Shown here one piece after another: positions 47,237 to 56,007 of a stretch of 64,000 nucleotides of DNA. Position 1 is the first letter of the stretch. The number at the start of each line of letters is the position of its first letter. Origin of the DNA: Paraburkholderia dinghuensis (GTDB taxonomy: Bacteria; Pseudomonadota; Gammaproteobacteria; Burkholderiales; Burkholderiaceae). The position numbers and the translations under genes were made by a program. The notes beneath the pieces are model-generated. The model did no database searches, was not told the origin of the DNA, and worked only from the letters and a program-made list of their open reading frames with translations. The stretch is taken from assembly GCF_003837865.1 (NCBI RefSeq), contig NZ_RQIS01000005.1, positions 62,001 to 126,000 on the forward strand. The letters run 5' to 3'.

Positions 47237-48013
47237 TCAGGCGCCGAACGCCGCGAGATACTCGGCCCAATGCGGCGCGGGTTCGATGGCAAGCGCATTC
47301 TTGACGTGCGTGATCTCGTCTTCGTATTCGCGTTCGGTAAAGCCGCCGCGCATCAGCTGGAAGCGGCAGTACAGCAGATACGTATTGACGACGTCGGTCT
47401 CGCAATAGTTGCGAATTTCCTCGATGCGTCCCTGCTGGAACGCCGTCCACACCTGGCCGCCGTCCATGCCGAGCTTGCCCGGAAAGCCGCAGAGTTTCGC
47501 AAGCGCGTCGAGTGGCGCGTTGGCGCGCGCCTGATACATCGCGAGCACGTCCATCAGATCGGTGTGACGTGAGTGATAGCGGCTGATGTAGTTGTTCCAC
47601 TTGAAATCACGGTCGTCTTCGCCGAGATCCCAGTAGCGCGAAGCACGGATGCCGTGCACGAGCGCACGATAGTGCAGCACGGGCAGATCGAAGCCGCCGC
47701 CGTTCCACGAGACGAGCTGCGGCGTGTACTTCTCGATGGTTCGATAGAACGACTGGATCAGCGCGGCTTCGCCGTCCTCGGGCGTGCCGAGTGAGCGTAC
47801 GCGAAAACCCTGACCATCGCGGAACACGCAGGAAATCGCGGCGACGCGCTGCAGATGATGCGGCAGGAAATCGCCGCCGGTTTTCTCGCGACGCGGGGCG
47901 AACGCATGTTCGGCCACTTCGGCGTCGGTCAGCGAGGCGGGAAGATCTTCGAGACGGCGAATGCCGTCGACATCGGGAATCGTCTCGATGTCAAATACGA
48001 GAACAGGTGTCAT
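47237..48013 (-). CDS. PolB-like 3'-5' exonuclease (RNase H-fold)
   Basis: A 258-residue DnaQ/PolB-type exonuclease domain protein. ExoI is VFDIETIPD (DxE), ExoII VSWNGGGFDLPVL, and ExoIII YCETDVVNTYLLY (YxxxD). It has no polymerase domain. It follows rpoS by 21 bases on the same strand, so it may be co-transcribed with the stationary-phase sigma gene. The substrate is unknown; DNA proof-reading or repair of single-stranded ends is plausible for the family. Confidence 0.88.
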   Translation of the reverse strand: MTPVLVFDIETIPDVDGIRRLEDLPASLTDAEVAEHAFAPRREKTGGDFLPHHLQRVAAISCVFRDGQGFRVRSLGTPEDGEAALIQSFYRTIEKYTPQLVSWNGGGFDLPVLHYRALVHGIRASRYWDLGEDDRDFKWNNYISRYHSRHTDLMDVLAMYQARANAPLDALAKLCGFPGKLGMDGGQVWTAFQQGRIEEIRNYCETDVVNTYLLYCRFQLMRGGFTEREYEDEITHVKNALAIEPAPHWAEYLAAFGA

Positions 48014-48034
48014 CCGGTTTAGGTGCGCAGAAAT

Positions 48035-49117
48035 TTACAAAACGGCGTCCTTGCGCACGCCGTTGGAAGCGAAAAAGCGCTTGAGGCGCACCAGTGCTTC
48101 CTGCTGGATCTGCCGCACGCGCTCGCGGGTCAGGCCCATCTCGTCGGCGAGTTCTTCGAGCGTCGCCGGTTCGATGTGATTCAGCCCGAAGCGGCGCTCG
48201 ATCACATGGCGATGCTTGTCCGACAGCCGTCCAAGCCAGGCGCGCGTAAGCGTTTCCAGTTCGCGATGTTGCACTTCCGCGTCGGGCGACTGGCTCTGGT
48301 CGTCGGAAAGGAGATCGAGCAGGCTGCTCGCGGGATCGAGGTCGAGCGGCGCGTCGAGTGACGCCGTATGCTCGTTGAGTGCGAGGATGTCGGTGACTTC
48401 CTCGGTCGTCTTGCCCGTGAGGTAGGCGATGTCGTCGATGCTTGCATCGCGCCGCTCGGACGCCGAGTCGGCGTTCAGTGAATTCTTCTCCAGGTGACGC
48501 TTCGCACGCAGCACCTGGTTCAGTTCGCGGATCACGTGCACCGGCAGCCTCACCGTGCGCGCCTGATTCATGATCGCGCGTTCGATGCTCTGACGGATCC
48601 ACCACGTTGCATAGGTCGAGAAGCGAAAGCCTCGCGCCGGATCGAACTTCTCGATCGCGTGCATGAGGCCGAGGTTGCCTTCCTCGATCAGGTCGAGCAG
48701 CGGAACGCCGCGATTCAGGTAACCCTTCGCAATGCTCACCACGAGCCGCAGATTGCGCTCGATCATCACCTGGCGCGCCTCGAACTCGCCGGCCTTCGCG
48801 AGGCGCGAATAGCGCTGCTCCTCTTCGACGGTGAGCAGCGGCTTCACGCTAATGCGGTTCAGATAGTGCTGGATCGTGTCGGCCGTGAGTTCGGCCTGCA
48901 GGAGCGCGCGGAAATCGTCGGCATCGGAAGCGGGTTCGGCGGCTTCGCGACCGCCACCTTCCTCTTCAGCGGCCGACTCGCGCTCTTCGAATTCGCGCGA
49001 GTTGTCGAGTTCGGACAGCGTCTCGTCGTCGCCCGACGCAGCGCTGTCCTCCACCGAAACCGGGGTGGCCTCGCTGTCAGTCTCGGTTTGCTCCAGACGG
49101 CGCTTCGATTTCGGCAT
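48035..49117 (-). CDS. rpoS: RNA polymerase sigma factor RpoS
   Basis: A 360-residue group 2 sigma factor for stationary phase and general stress. An acidic N-terminal region (about 1-75) is longer than in E. coli (330 residues). Region 1.2 is DTIQHYLNRISVKPLLT, region 2 includes GNLGLMHAIEKFDPARGFRF and STYATWWIRQSIERAI, and region 4 has LEELADEMGLTRERVRQIQ. ATG at 49117 is 12 bases after nlpD. As in enterics, a promoter inside nlpD is likely but not identified here. Confidence 0.97.
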   Translation of the reverse strand: MPKSKRRLEQTETDSEATPVSVEDSAASGDDETLSELDNSREFEERESAAEEEGGGREAAEPASDADDFRALLQAELTADTIQHYLNRISVKPLLTVEEEQRYSRLAKAGEFEARQVMIERNLRLVVSIAKGYLNRGVPLLDLIEEGNLGLMHAIEKFDPARGFRFSTYATWWIRQSIERAIMNQARTVRLPVHVIRELNQVLRAKRHLEKNSLNADSASERRDASIDDIAYLTGKTTEEVTDILALNEHTASLDAPLDLDPASSLLDLLSDDQSQSPDAEVQHRELETLTRAWLGRLSDKHRHVIERRFGLNHIEPATLEELADEMGLTRERVRQIQQEALVRLKRFFASNGVRKDAVL

Positions 49118-49129
49118 AGTCGGCTCGCT

Positions 49130-50005
49130 TCATTGCGGCGGCAAGTACTTCAGTGGGTCGACGGGCTTGCCCTGACGGCGGACTTCGAAATGCAGCATCA
49201 CGCGGTCCGAATCGCTATTACCCATTTCGGCGATTTTCTGACCTTTGGTGACCGCATCCCCTTCTTTTACCATCAAAGCGCTGTTGTGTGCATACGCTGT
49301 CAAAAACGTCGCGTCATGCTTGATGATAATGAGATTGCCGTATCCGCGCAGCCCATTTCCGGCGTAAACCACGCGTCCATCGGCAGCAGCCTTGATGGAA
49401 TCGCCGGTTGCGCCGCCGATATTGATGCCTTTGTTCTGCCCGTCGTCGAACCGGTTGAGCATCGGACCACGCACCGGCCAGCCCAATGCGATACTGCTCG
49501 ACGCCGCTGTTGCGTCGACCGCACTGGCCTGCGGTTGCACCATCGCGGTGTTCGCGCCCGGACCTGCGACCGGCGGAGTCGCTGAGCCCGGCGCGATGCT
49601 CTGCACGTTGCCGGCCGGCACCGCCGCGGTGACCACACCCGGCGTCGCCGCGGCAACGTTTGCTCCCGGTGGCGCAACGCGCAGCAACTGGTCCACTTCG
49701 ATCTGATTCGGGTTCGCGAGATTATTCCACGTCGCGATGTCGCGGTAGTTCTGCCCGTTTTCTAGCGCAATTCGATAGAGCGTGTCACCCGGCTTTACCC
49801 GATAGTACCCCGGAGGCGGCGGCCCGAGCGGCACAGCAGGCTGCGCGGCGGCTGTGCCTGCCGGCGCGGTGCGGTCTTCCACGGGTGCCAGATCGAACCG
49901 CGATGCGCAGGCCGTCAGCAGACAGAGCGCGATGACCGAGAGGCTGCGCTGGACTAAGGTCAAATCGACATTCAGGCGGTTTCCTGGCATCACGACGCTA
50001 TTCAT
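49130..50005 (-). CDS. nlpD: LysM/M23 lipoprotein NlpD
   Basis: A 291-residue outer-membrane lipoprotein activating cell-separation amidases. Lipobox LLTAC (about Cys33), LysM domain YRVKPGDTLYRIALENGQNY (about 68-110), an Ala/Pro/Val-rich linker, and a LytM-like domain (ADGRVVYAGNGLRGYGN, HFEVRRQGKPVDPLKYLP). As in other NlpD proteins the zinc ligands are incomplete (NIGGATGD replaces HxxxD), so it should be non-catalytic. It sits five bases after pcm and 12 before rpoS. Confidence 0.95.
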   Translation of the reverse strand: MNSVVMPGNRLNVDLTLVQRSLSVIALCLLTACASRFDLAPVEDRTAPAGTAAAQPAVPLGPPPPGYYRVKPGDTLYRIALENGQNYRDIATWNNLANPNQIEVDQLLRVAPPGANVAAATPGVVTAAVPAGNVQSIAPGSATPPVAGPGANTAMVQPQASAVDATAASSSIALGWPVRGPMLNRFDDGQNKGINIGGATGDSIKAAADGRVVYAGNGLRGYGNLIIIKHDATFLTAYAHNSALMVKEGDAVTKGQKIAEMGNSDSDRVMLHFEVRRQGKPVDPLKYLPPQ

Positions 50006-50010
50006 CGGTT

Positions 50011-51096
50011 TCAGATCACTCCAGATTTTAAGGGGACAAAGAAAACGCGATCGAGCCGCGACTCACGCCATTGCGCGGGGCCCGTGCGCTCGACAAGCGT
50101 GAGCACCTGGGTCGCCTCGCCGCCTGCGCTGGCGGGCGACGCGACGGGCGCCACGAGCCTCCCGCCAATGGCGAGTTGTTCGAGCAGCGCCTGCGGCACA
50201 TCGAAGCCCGCGGCCGCGATCACGATCGCGTCGAACGGCGCCGCCGACGGCAATCCGAGCCGTCCGTCACCGTAGTGCAGACGGATGTTCGGGATGCGCA
50301 GCGGGCGAAGATTCCTCTTCGCACGCTCGTACAACGGCTTGATGCGTTCGATCGAATAAACGTCGCGCGCGATCTGGCTCAGCACGGCCGCCTGATACCC
50401 GCAGCCGGTGCCGATCTCGAGTACGCGGTCGAGCGTACGACCGGTGCCGGCGAGTTCGAGCATGCGAGCCACGACCGAAGGCTTCGAGATCGTCTGCTGA
50501 TGACCGATCGGCAGCGCCGCATCTTCGTAGGCCTGAGTCGCGAGACCCGGATCGACGAACATGTGGCGCGGCACGCCAGCGAGTGCCTGAAGCACGCGCG
50601 CATCGGCAATGCCATTCGCACGCAGGCGTTCGACCATCCGCTCGCGAACGCGTTCCGAAGTCAACGCAAGTGCGCTGTTGAGCGGCACGCCCGGCGCACC
50701 GGATGTGGGCGTACCACTCGTGCGCTGTGGGGTATTGGAGCGTGCCGCAGCAGAACGGTTCGCGCTCGCCTGCAAAAGATGCGTAGCGGGTTGCGCTGCA
50801 TGTGGCGCGGCATTGCCGCGGCGCACATCGTTCGGACGCGCGGGCGCAGTCGACGCGCCGCTCACCGGGCTCTTGTGGGCAGCGCCCTGCGTACGACCGG
50901 GTGTGCTGGCACCGATCCCGCCACCTGCGCGCGGCACCGATGGATTTGCCACGTCCTTCGCCACGCCAGTCTTGCCCGCGCCGCCGAGCGGGCCGCGTGC
51001 TTCGCCGTGACGCGAGTCGAGACCATCGCGACGGCGCGGCTCGCGCACGAGGTCCGCGAGCCCGAGCGGAAAACGCTTCGTGCGCTCGCCAGTCAT
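50011..51096 (-). CDS. pcm: protein-L-isoaspartate O-methyltransferase with long N-terminal extension
   Basis: A 361-residue protein whose C-terminal ~210 residues are Pcm, repairing isoaspartyl damage with SAM. Motif I is [36 protein letters not shown] is the substrate loop, and the end is [12 protein letters not shown]. The first ~147 residues are Ala/Gly/Pro/Ser-rich and basic, absent in E. coli Pcm (208 residues). Shorter versions of this extension are known in Burkholderia. ATG at 51096 overlaps the surE stop by four bases. Confidence 0.93.
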   Translation of the reverse strand: MTGERTKRFPLGLADLVREPRRRDGLDSRHGEARGPLGGAGKTGVAKDVANPSVPRAGGGIGASTPGRTQGAAHKSPVSGASTAPARPNDVRRGNAAPHAAQPATHLLQASANRSAAARSNTPQRTSGTPTSGAPGVPLNSALALTSERVRERMVERLRANGIADARVLQALAGVPRHMFVDPGLATQAYEDAALPIGHQQTISKPSVVARMLELAGTGRTLDRVLEIGTGCGYQAAVLSQIARDVYSIERIKPLYERAKRNLRPLRIPNIRLHYGDGRLGLPSAAPFDAIVIAAAGFDVPQALLEQLAIGGRLVAPVASPASAGGEATQVLTLVERTGPAQWRESRLDRVFFVPLKSGVI

Positions 51097-51854
51097 GAAG
51101 CGCTGCCGCCCCGACGCACCCATGCGTGCGTCTCAGGCAACATCTGCGTGTGGGTCAGATCGAGTTGCAGCGGCGTTATCGACACGTTGCCGTGCGACAC
51201 CGCGTGGAAATCCGTGCCCTCGCTCGCGTCGCGCGCACTGCCCGACGGGCCGATCCAGTAGATCGGCTCGCCGCGCGGGTTGGTCTGCCGGATCACCGGC
51301 TGCGACGGATGACGCTTGCCGAGGCGCGTAACGCGCCACTCGCCGACTTCGTCGTAGGGCAAGTTCGGAATGTTGACGTTCAGGAGCGGGTGCCCAGGCA
51401 GCGGATTCGCGAGGTAATGCGACACGATTTCGGCCGCGACGCGCGCGGCGGAATCGAGATGCGCCCAGTCCTTGTCGACGAGCGAGAACGCGATGGCCGG
51501 CACACCGAACATGATGCCCTCGGTAGCCGCGGCCACCGTGCCCGAGTAAAGCGTGTCCTCGCCCATGTTCTGGCCGTTGTTGATGCCGGAGACCACGAGA
51601 TCGGGCTTGTGCTCGAACATGCCTGTGAGCGCGATGTGCACCGAATCGGTGGGTGTGCCGTTCACGTAGTAGAAGCCGGTCGTCGCCGAGCGCAGCACCG
51701 ATAACGGCCGCCACAGCGTGAGCGAGTTCGATGCGCCGCTGCAGTTCTGCTCCGGCGCCATCACCGTGACTTCGCCGAGCGGCTTGAGCGCTTCATAAAG
51801 CGCAGCGAGACCGGGGGCGAGATAGCCGTCGTCATTGCTGAGTAGTATTCGCAT
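51093..51854 (-). CDS. surE: 5'/3'-nucleotidase SurE
   Basis: A 253-residue survival protein that dephosphorylates nucleoside monophosphates. The metal site is [13 protein letters not shown] (Asp8-Asp9), with SGASNSLT and [19 protein letters not shown] supplying the remaining ligands. ATG at 51854 gives standard length. First gene of surE-pcm-nlpD-rpoS, a conserved stationary-phase operon. Confidence 0.96.
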   Translation of the reverse strand: MRILLSNDDGYLAPGLAALYEALKPLGEVTVMAPEQNCSGASNSLTLWRPLSVLRSATTGFYYVNGTPTDSVHIALTGMFEHKPDLVVSGINNGQNMGEDTLYSGTVAAATEGIMFGVPAIAFSLVDKDWAHLDSAARVAAEIVSHYLANPLPGHPLLNVNIPNLPYDEVGEWRVTRLGKRHPSQPVIRQTNPRGEPIYWIGPSGSARDASEGTDFHAVSHGNVSITPLQLDLTHTQMLPETHAWVRRGGSAS

Positions 51855-52082
51855 CGGACGATTGTAACCGAGGAAAGAAGGCAGGCGAACGACAGTCCGG
51901 GAAGCCCCCACCAAGCGCCGCGCGCACACCGGGGTGCCACGCCGCGCTCCATTCCGGGCGCCCTTCTTCCCGACTTTTAGAGCCCGCACTGAATGGAACG
52001 GTCGTTCGCGCCGCGGTCCGGTGCCGTACACTGTCCGCTGATCCCGGCTTCATGAACGACGCGACAGAACACAGGAGACACG

Positions 52083-53054
52083 ATGCGCGCCATCCGCTGC
52101 AACCAGTACGGTCCGCCCGATTCGCTCACGCTCGAGGAACTGCCCGACCTTACGCCTGACGCGGGTCAGGTCGTGATCGACGTAAAGGCCGCGGCCGTCA
52201 ATTTCCCCGACGTGCTCATCATCGAAAACAAGTATCAGATGAAGCCGCCGCTGCCCTTTACGCCGGGCGCCGAGGTCGCTGGCGTCGTGCGCGCGGCAGG
52301 CGCCGGTGTGAAGCTCGCGCCGGGCACACGTGTGGCCGCCTATGTGGCTGCCGGAGGGTTCGCCGAGCAAGTCATCGCCGAGGCCTCCGCGTGCGTGGCG
52401 CTGCCCGATGGCGCCGATTTCGCGACAGCCGCCGCGTTCACGCTCGCCTATGGCACGTCGCATCACGCTGTGGTCGATCGCGCGGCGCTGCGCCCTGGCG
52501 AGACGATGCTCGTGCTCGGCGCCGCAGGTGGCGTGGGCCTCGCCGCGGTCGAAATCGGCAAGGCGCTCGGCGCGCGCGTGATCGCTGCGGCATCGAGCGA
52601 AGAAAAGCTGGGGGTCTGCCGGCGCTTCGGCGCAGACGCCACCATCAACTACAGCACCGAAGATCTGCGCGAGCGCATCAAGGCGCTCACCGACGGCAAC
52701 GGCCCCGACGTGATCTACGATCCGGTCGGCGGCATCTACGCGGAACCGGCTTTCCGCAGCATCGGCTGGAGGGGGCGCTACCTCGTCGTGGGTTTCGCCA
52801 ACGGCGAGATACCGAAGCTGCCACTCAACCTCACGCTGCTCAAGGGGGCGAGCATCGTCGGCGTGTTCTGGGGGGATTTCGCGCGCCGCGAGCCGCAGAA
52901 CAACGCGGCGGCGTTCGCGCAGATGGTCGGCTGGATCGGAGAAGGCAAGCTCAAGCCGTATGTCTCGAAGCGCTACAAGCTCGCCGACACGGCTCAGGCG
53001 CTGAAGGACATGGCGTCACGTCGCGTAGTGGGCAAGATCGTGATCGAACCCTGA
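52083..53054 (+). CDS. NADPH:quinone oxidoreductase family protein (zinc-free MDR)
   Basis: A 323-residue medium-chain dehydrogenase/reductase of the quinone oxidoreductase group. The N-terminal GroES-like domain has AVNFPDVLIIENKYQ in place of zinc ligands. The Rossmann loop is LGAAGGVGLAAVEIGKALGA, and DVIYDPVGG is typical. ATG at 52083 follows a purine-rich AGGAGA. It is the sole gene between divergent surE and the ABC cluster, with its own terminator. Substrate unknown. Confidence 0.9.
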   Translation: MRAIRCNQYGPPDSLTLEELPDLTPDAGQVVIDVKAAAVNFPDVLIIENKYQMKPPLPFTPGAEVAGVVRAAGAGVKLAPGTRVAAYVAAGGFAEQVIAEASACVALPDGADFATAAAFTLAYGTSHHAVVDRAALRPGETMLVLGAAGGVGLAAVEIGKALGARVIAAASSEEKLGVCRRFGADATINYSTEDLRERIKALTDGNGPDVIYDPVGGIYAEPAFRSIGWRGRYLVVGFANGEIPKLPLNLTLLKGASIVGVFWGDFARREPQNNAAAFAQMVGWIGEGKLKPYVSKRYKLADTAQALKDMASRRVVGKIVIEP

Positions 53055-53078
53055 GCCGGCGCTCTGCGGCCAGAACGG

Positions 53079-53110
53079 ATACGGCGCGCCATGGCGCGCC
53101 GTATTTTTTT
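53079..53110 (+). terminator. Rho-independent terminator after the quinone oxidoreductase gene
   Basis: ATACGGCGCGCC-AT... a perfect 26-base palindrome (53079-53104) followed by T residues to 53110. It is 24 bases after the stop and unusually symmetrical. Confidence 0.85.
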
Positions 53111-53137
53111 GCCGACCGTGGCAGGCACCGCCGCTCG

Positions 53138-53962
53138 TTAGAGCTTCTCAATGTCTGCCGCCCTCGGCTGCCACTTCATCAGACGCTTCTCTGCGAACCC
53201 GACGAGCGCATCGAGAAGCAGCGCGAACGCCGTCAACACGAGAATGCCTGCGAACACGGTGTTGATGTCGAACGTGCCTTCGGCTTGCAGGATCAGGTAG
53301 CCAACGCCGCTCGCAGAACCGAGGTACTCGCCCACCACCGAACCCACGAATGCAAGCCCTACCGAGGTGTGCAGACTCGAAAATACCCAGCTCGTCGCAC
53401 TCGGCAGATAGACGTGGCGCAGCAGTTGCTTGCGGTTCGCACCGAGCATGCGCGCGTTCGCGAGCACGACCGGGCTCACTTCCTTCACGCCCTGATAGAC
53501 GTTGAAGAACACGATGAAGAACACGAGCGTGACGCCCAGCGCCACCTTCGACCAGATACCGAGCCCGAACCACACGCCGAAAATCGGCGCGAGGATCACA
53601 CGCGGCATCGAGTTCGCAGCCTTGATGTAGGGATCGGAAAGCGCGCTTGCCATGGGTGCGAGCGCGAGCCACAGGCCCACGCCGAGTCCACTCACGGTGC
53701 CGATCACGAACGCGAGCACCGTCTCGACCAGCGTGACCCACAGATGCAGCCAGATCTCGCCGCCCGTGAACCACTCCCAGATGCGCACGAGCACCTTCTG
53801 CGGCTCGCCGAAAAGGAACGCGGCCTTGTCGGGGTCATCGAAGTAGAACGGCGGCAGGATCGACGGACTCGTCAGCACGTACCAGAGCGCGAAGCACGCG
53901 ACGAGCAGCAGCCACTGCCACACGATGAGGTTGCCCCGGTTCGGGCGCAGCCGTTTCCACAT
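53138..53962 (-). CDS. ABC transporter permease (NitT/TauT/SsuC type)
   Basis: A 274-residue BPD-type permease with about six membrane helices (WLLLVACFALWYVL, LVETVLAFVIGTVSGLGVGL, and others). The EAA-like loop is ANARMLGANRKQLLRHVYLP, which contacts the ATPase. Sequence type is that of nitrate/sulfonate/taurine/pyrimidine-precursor importers. It is the last gene of a set with an ATPase and a binding protein. The substrate is not recognisable. Confidence 0.9.
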   Translation of the reverse strand: MWKRLRPNRGNLIVWQWLLLVACFALWYVLTSPSILPPFYFDDPDKAAFLFGEPQKVLVRIWEWFTGGEIWLHLWVTLVETVLAFVIGTVSGLGVGLWLALAPMASALSDPYIKAANSMPRVILAPIFGVWFGLGIWSKVALGVTLVFFIVFFNVYQGVKEVSPVVLANARMLGANRKQLLRHVYLPSATSWVFSSLHTSVGLAFVGSVVGEYLGSASGVGYLILQAEGTFDINTVFAGILVLTAFALLLDALVGFAEKRLMKWQPRAADIEKL

Positions 53963-54004
53963 GATGTTGTCTCTCCTGCTTTTCTTGTTCGGGCGCGGCG
54001 CGCG

Positions 54005-54823
54005 TCAACCGGCGGCGAGCTGCTGCTGGTAGCCCTTGAGTACCTCTTCGCGCAACACACCCCAGATCTGCGCGTGCAGCTCGACGAATCGCGGATGCGA
54101 GCGCACTTCCGCGACGTCGCGCGGACGCGGCAGATCGATCGCGAACTCGCCGATCGGATGCGTGCCCGGCCCCGCCGATAGCACGATGACGCGATCCGAC
54201 ATCGCAATCGCTTCATCGAGATCGTGCGTGATGAACAGTACGGCCTTGCGGCGCGCGGCCCAGAGGTCGAGCAGCTCGTTCTCCATGAGCTGCCGTGTCT
54301 GGATGTCGAGCGCAGAGAACGGCTCGTCCATGAGAATGATGTCAGGATCGAGAATCAGCGTCTGGGCCATCGCGACGCGCTTGCGCATGCCACCGGAAAG
54401 TTGATGCGGAAACCGGTCGCCAAAGCCGCCGAGCCCCACGCGCTTGAGCCATTCCTCGGCCTCCCCGCGAGCCTCGCTGGCCGCGACGCCGCGAAACGTG
54501 AGACCCGCCATCACGTTGTCGAGTGCGCTGCGCCACGGCATCAACGCATCGGCCTGGAACATGTATCCCGCGCGACGGTTGAGGCCCGAAAGCGGCTCGC
54601 CGAACACGCTAACCGTGCCGTCGCCCGGTTCAAGCAGCCCCGCGCCGACGTTGAGCAACGTGGACTTGCCGCAGCCGGTCGGCCCGACAACCGAGACGAA
54701 TTCACCCGGCGCAATGCGCAGCGTCGCATTCGCGACGGCGGTGTAGCGCTGCGAGCGGTCGTCGCGCGACGCGAAGGTGCAAGTAATATTCTCGAGCGCG
54801 AGTGCGGGTACGGTCATCGTCAT
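54005..54823 (-). CDS. ABC transporter ATP-binding protein (NitT/TauT type)
   Basis: A 272-residue ABC ATPase. Walker A is VGPTGCGKST, the Q-loop GYMFQADALMPWRS, signature LSGGMRKRVAMAQTL, Walker B DIILMDEPFSALD, H-loop FITHDLDEAI. These match SsuB/TauB-type importers. Start MTMTVPA at 54823; the second Met (54817) is an equal option. It lies 42 bases before the permease gene. Confidence 0.9.
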   Translation of the reverse strand: MTMTVPALALENITCTFASRDDRSQRYTAVANATLRIAPGEFVSVVGPTGCGKSTLLNVGAGLLEPGDGTVSVFGEPLSGLNRRAGYMFQADALMPWRSALDNVMAGLTFRGVAASEARGEAEEWLKRVGLGGFGDRFPHQLSGGMRKRVAMAQTLILDPDIILMDEPFSALDIQTRQLMENELLDLWAARRKAVLFITHDLDEAIAMSDRVIVLSAGPGTHPIGEFAIDLPRPRDVAEVRSHPRFVELHAQIWGVLREEVLKGYQQQLAAG

Positions 54824-54904
54824 TCAGGAGCTACACGGATACGGGGAGTGGAAACGCCGCGGCGCGCGGCGCCCTCGCAATCGTGACAACACGATCGCGT
54901 AAGG

Positions 54905-55945
54905 TCAGCTCTTGACGGTCGCGAGCGCCTTCGTCACGAAGTCGTTGGTCCACGTCTTCGAGAGGTCGATGGGCTTGCCCTTCACGTTCGCATCGAACGC
55001 CTGCAGCGTCTTGAGCGACGTGCCGGGACCGCCGGCCGGCATCAGGCCGTCCGGCGAAAGCGCCTCCTTCACGTGGTCCCACGCCGCCAGATAGAGCGCG
55101 CGATCGCCGAGCAGATAGCTCTCGGGCACCGTTTCGATGAGCTGTGCGCCGGTCGCCGCCTGCAGCCACTTCAGAGCGCGGACCATCGCGTTGGTGAGCG
55201 CCTGCGTGGTGTTCGGATTCTTCGCGATGAACGCCTGCGACGCGTAGAGACAGCCCGCCGGCATGTCGCCGCCGAACACCGAGTGCGTATCGGCGAGCGT
55301 GCGCGTATCGGAAACGACGCGAATTTCGCCCGCGCGATCGAGCTTCGTCATCACCGGATCGAGATTGGCGAGCGCATCGATCTGGCCCGACTGTAGTGCT
55401 GCAACCGCACCGGCACCCGCGCCGACGCCGATGAACGACACATCGTTCGCCGTGAGGCCGGCTTTCGCGAGCACGAAGCTCGCCATGATCGACGTCGACG
55501 AACCCGGCGCCGTGACTCCGATCTTCTTGCCCTTCAGGTCGGCGATCGACTTGTAGCCGGGCATCGTCTTCTTCGAGACGGCAAGCACGATCTGCGGTGC
55601 GCGGCCCTGCAGCACAAATTCGCGGAACATCTGGTGCTGGGCCTGCAGCAGGATGATGTGCTCGAACGCACCCGAAACGACATCGGCGCTACCGCCCACA
55701 GCGGCCTTCAGCGCCTGCGAGCCGCCTGCAAAGTCGGAGATCTCAACTTCGAGGCCCTCGTCCTTGAAGAAGTTGCGGCGCTCGGCGATGGTCAGCGGCA
55801 GGTAATAGAACAGATTCTTGCCGCCGACGGCGATCGAAACTTTTCTCGTTTCCAGTTGGCCCGGCTGTGCAAAAGCGAGCGACGGACCCGCGAGCGTGGC
55901 GCCCGCGAGCGCGGCCGTCCCGGCGAGGAAGGTTCTTCGTTGCAT
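54905..55945 (-). CDS. ABC transporter substrate-binding protein (NitT/TauT type)
   Basis: A 346-residue periplasmic binding protein. A signal peptide with RR (MQRRTFLAGTAALAGATLAG, cleavage after AFA-Q at about 27) suggests Sec or Tat export. The NMT1/THI5-like fold shows LAVSKKTMPGYKSIADLKGK, GVTAPGSSTSIMA, and GDMPAGCLYASQAFIAKNP. Members bind nitrate, alkanesulfonates, riboflavin or thiamine precursors, so the ligand is open. It is flanked by a CoA-transferase upstream (62 bases), hinting at a carboxylic acid substrate. Confidence 0.9.
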   Translation of the reverse strand: MQRRTFLAGTAALAGATLAGPSLAFAQPGQLETRKVSIAVGGKNLFYYLPLTIAERRNFFKDEGLEVEISDFAGGSQALKAAVGGSADVVSGAFEHIILLQAQHQMFREFVLQGRAPQIVLAVSKKTMPGYKSIADLKGKKIGVTAPGSSTSIMASFVLAKAGLTANDVSFIGVGAGAGAVAALQSGQIDALANLDPVMTKLDRAGEIRVVSDTRTLADTHSVFGGDMPAGCLYASQAFIAKNPNTTQALTNAMVRALKWLQAATGAQLIETVPESYLLGDRALYLAAWDHVKEALSPDGLMPAGGPGTSLKTLQAFDANVKGKPIDLSKTWTNDFVTKALATVKS

Positions 55946-56007
55946 GTGCGAGTCTCCTGCGGTCGTTGTGCTTGTCTTTCTTCCCGGCCGCGCCTCGTTC
56001 GTGCTTT

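Noticed and set aside
52391..54181. A 596-codon plus-strand ORF over the oxidoreductase and ABC genes
   Set aside because: Out-of-frame shadow crossing a terminator; no recognisable domain.
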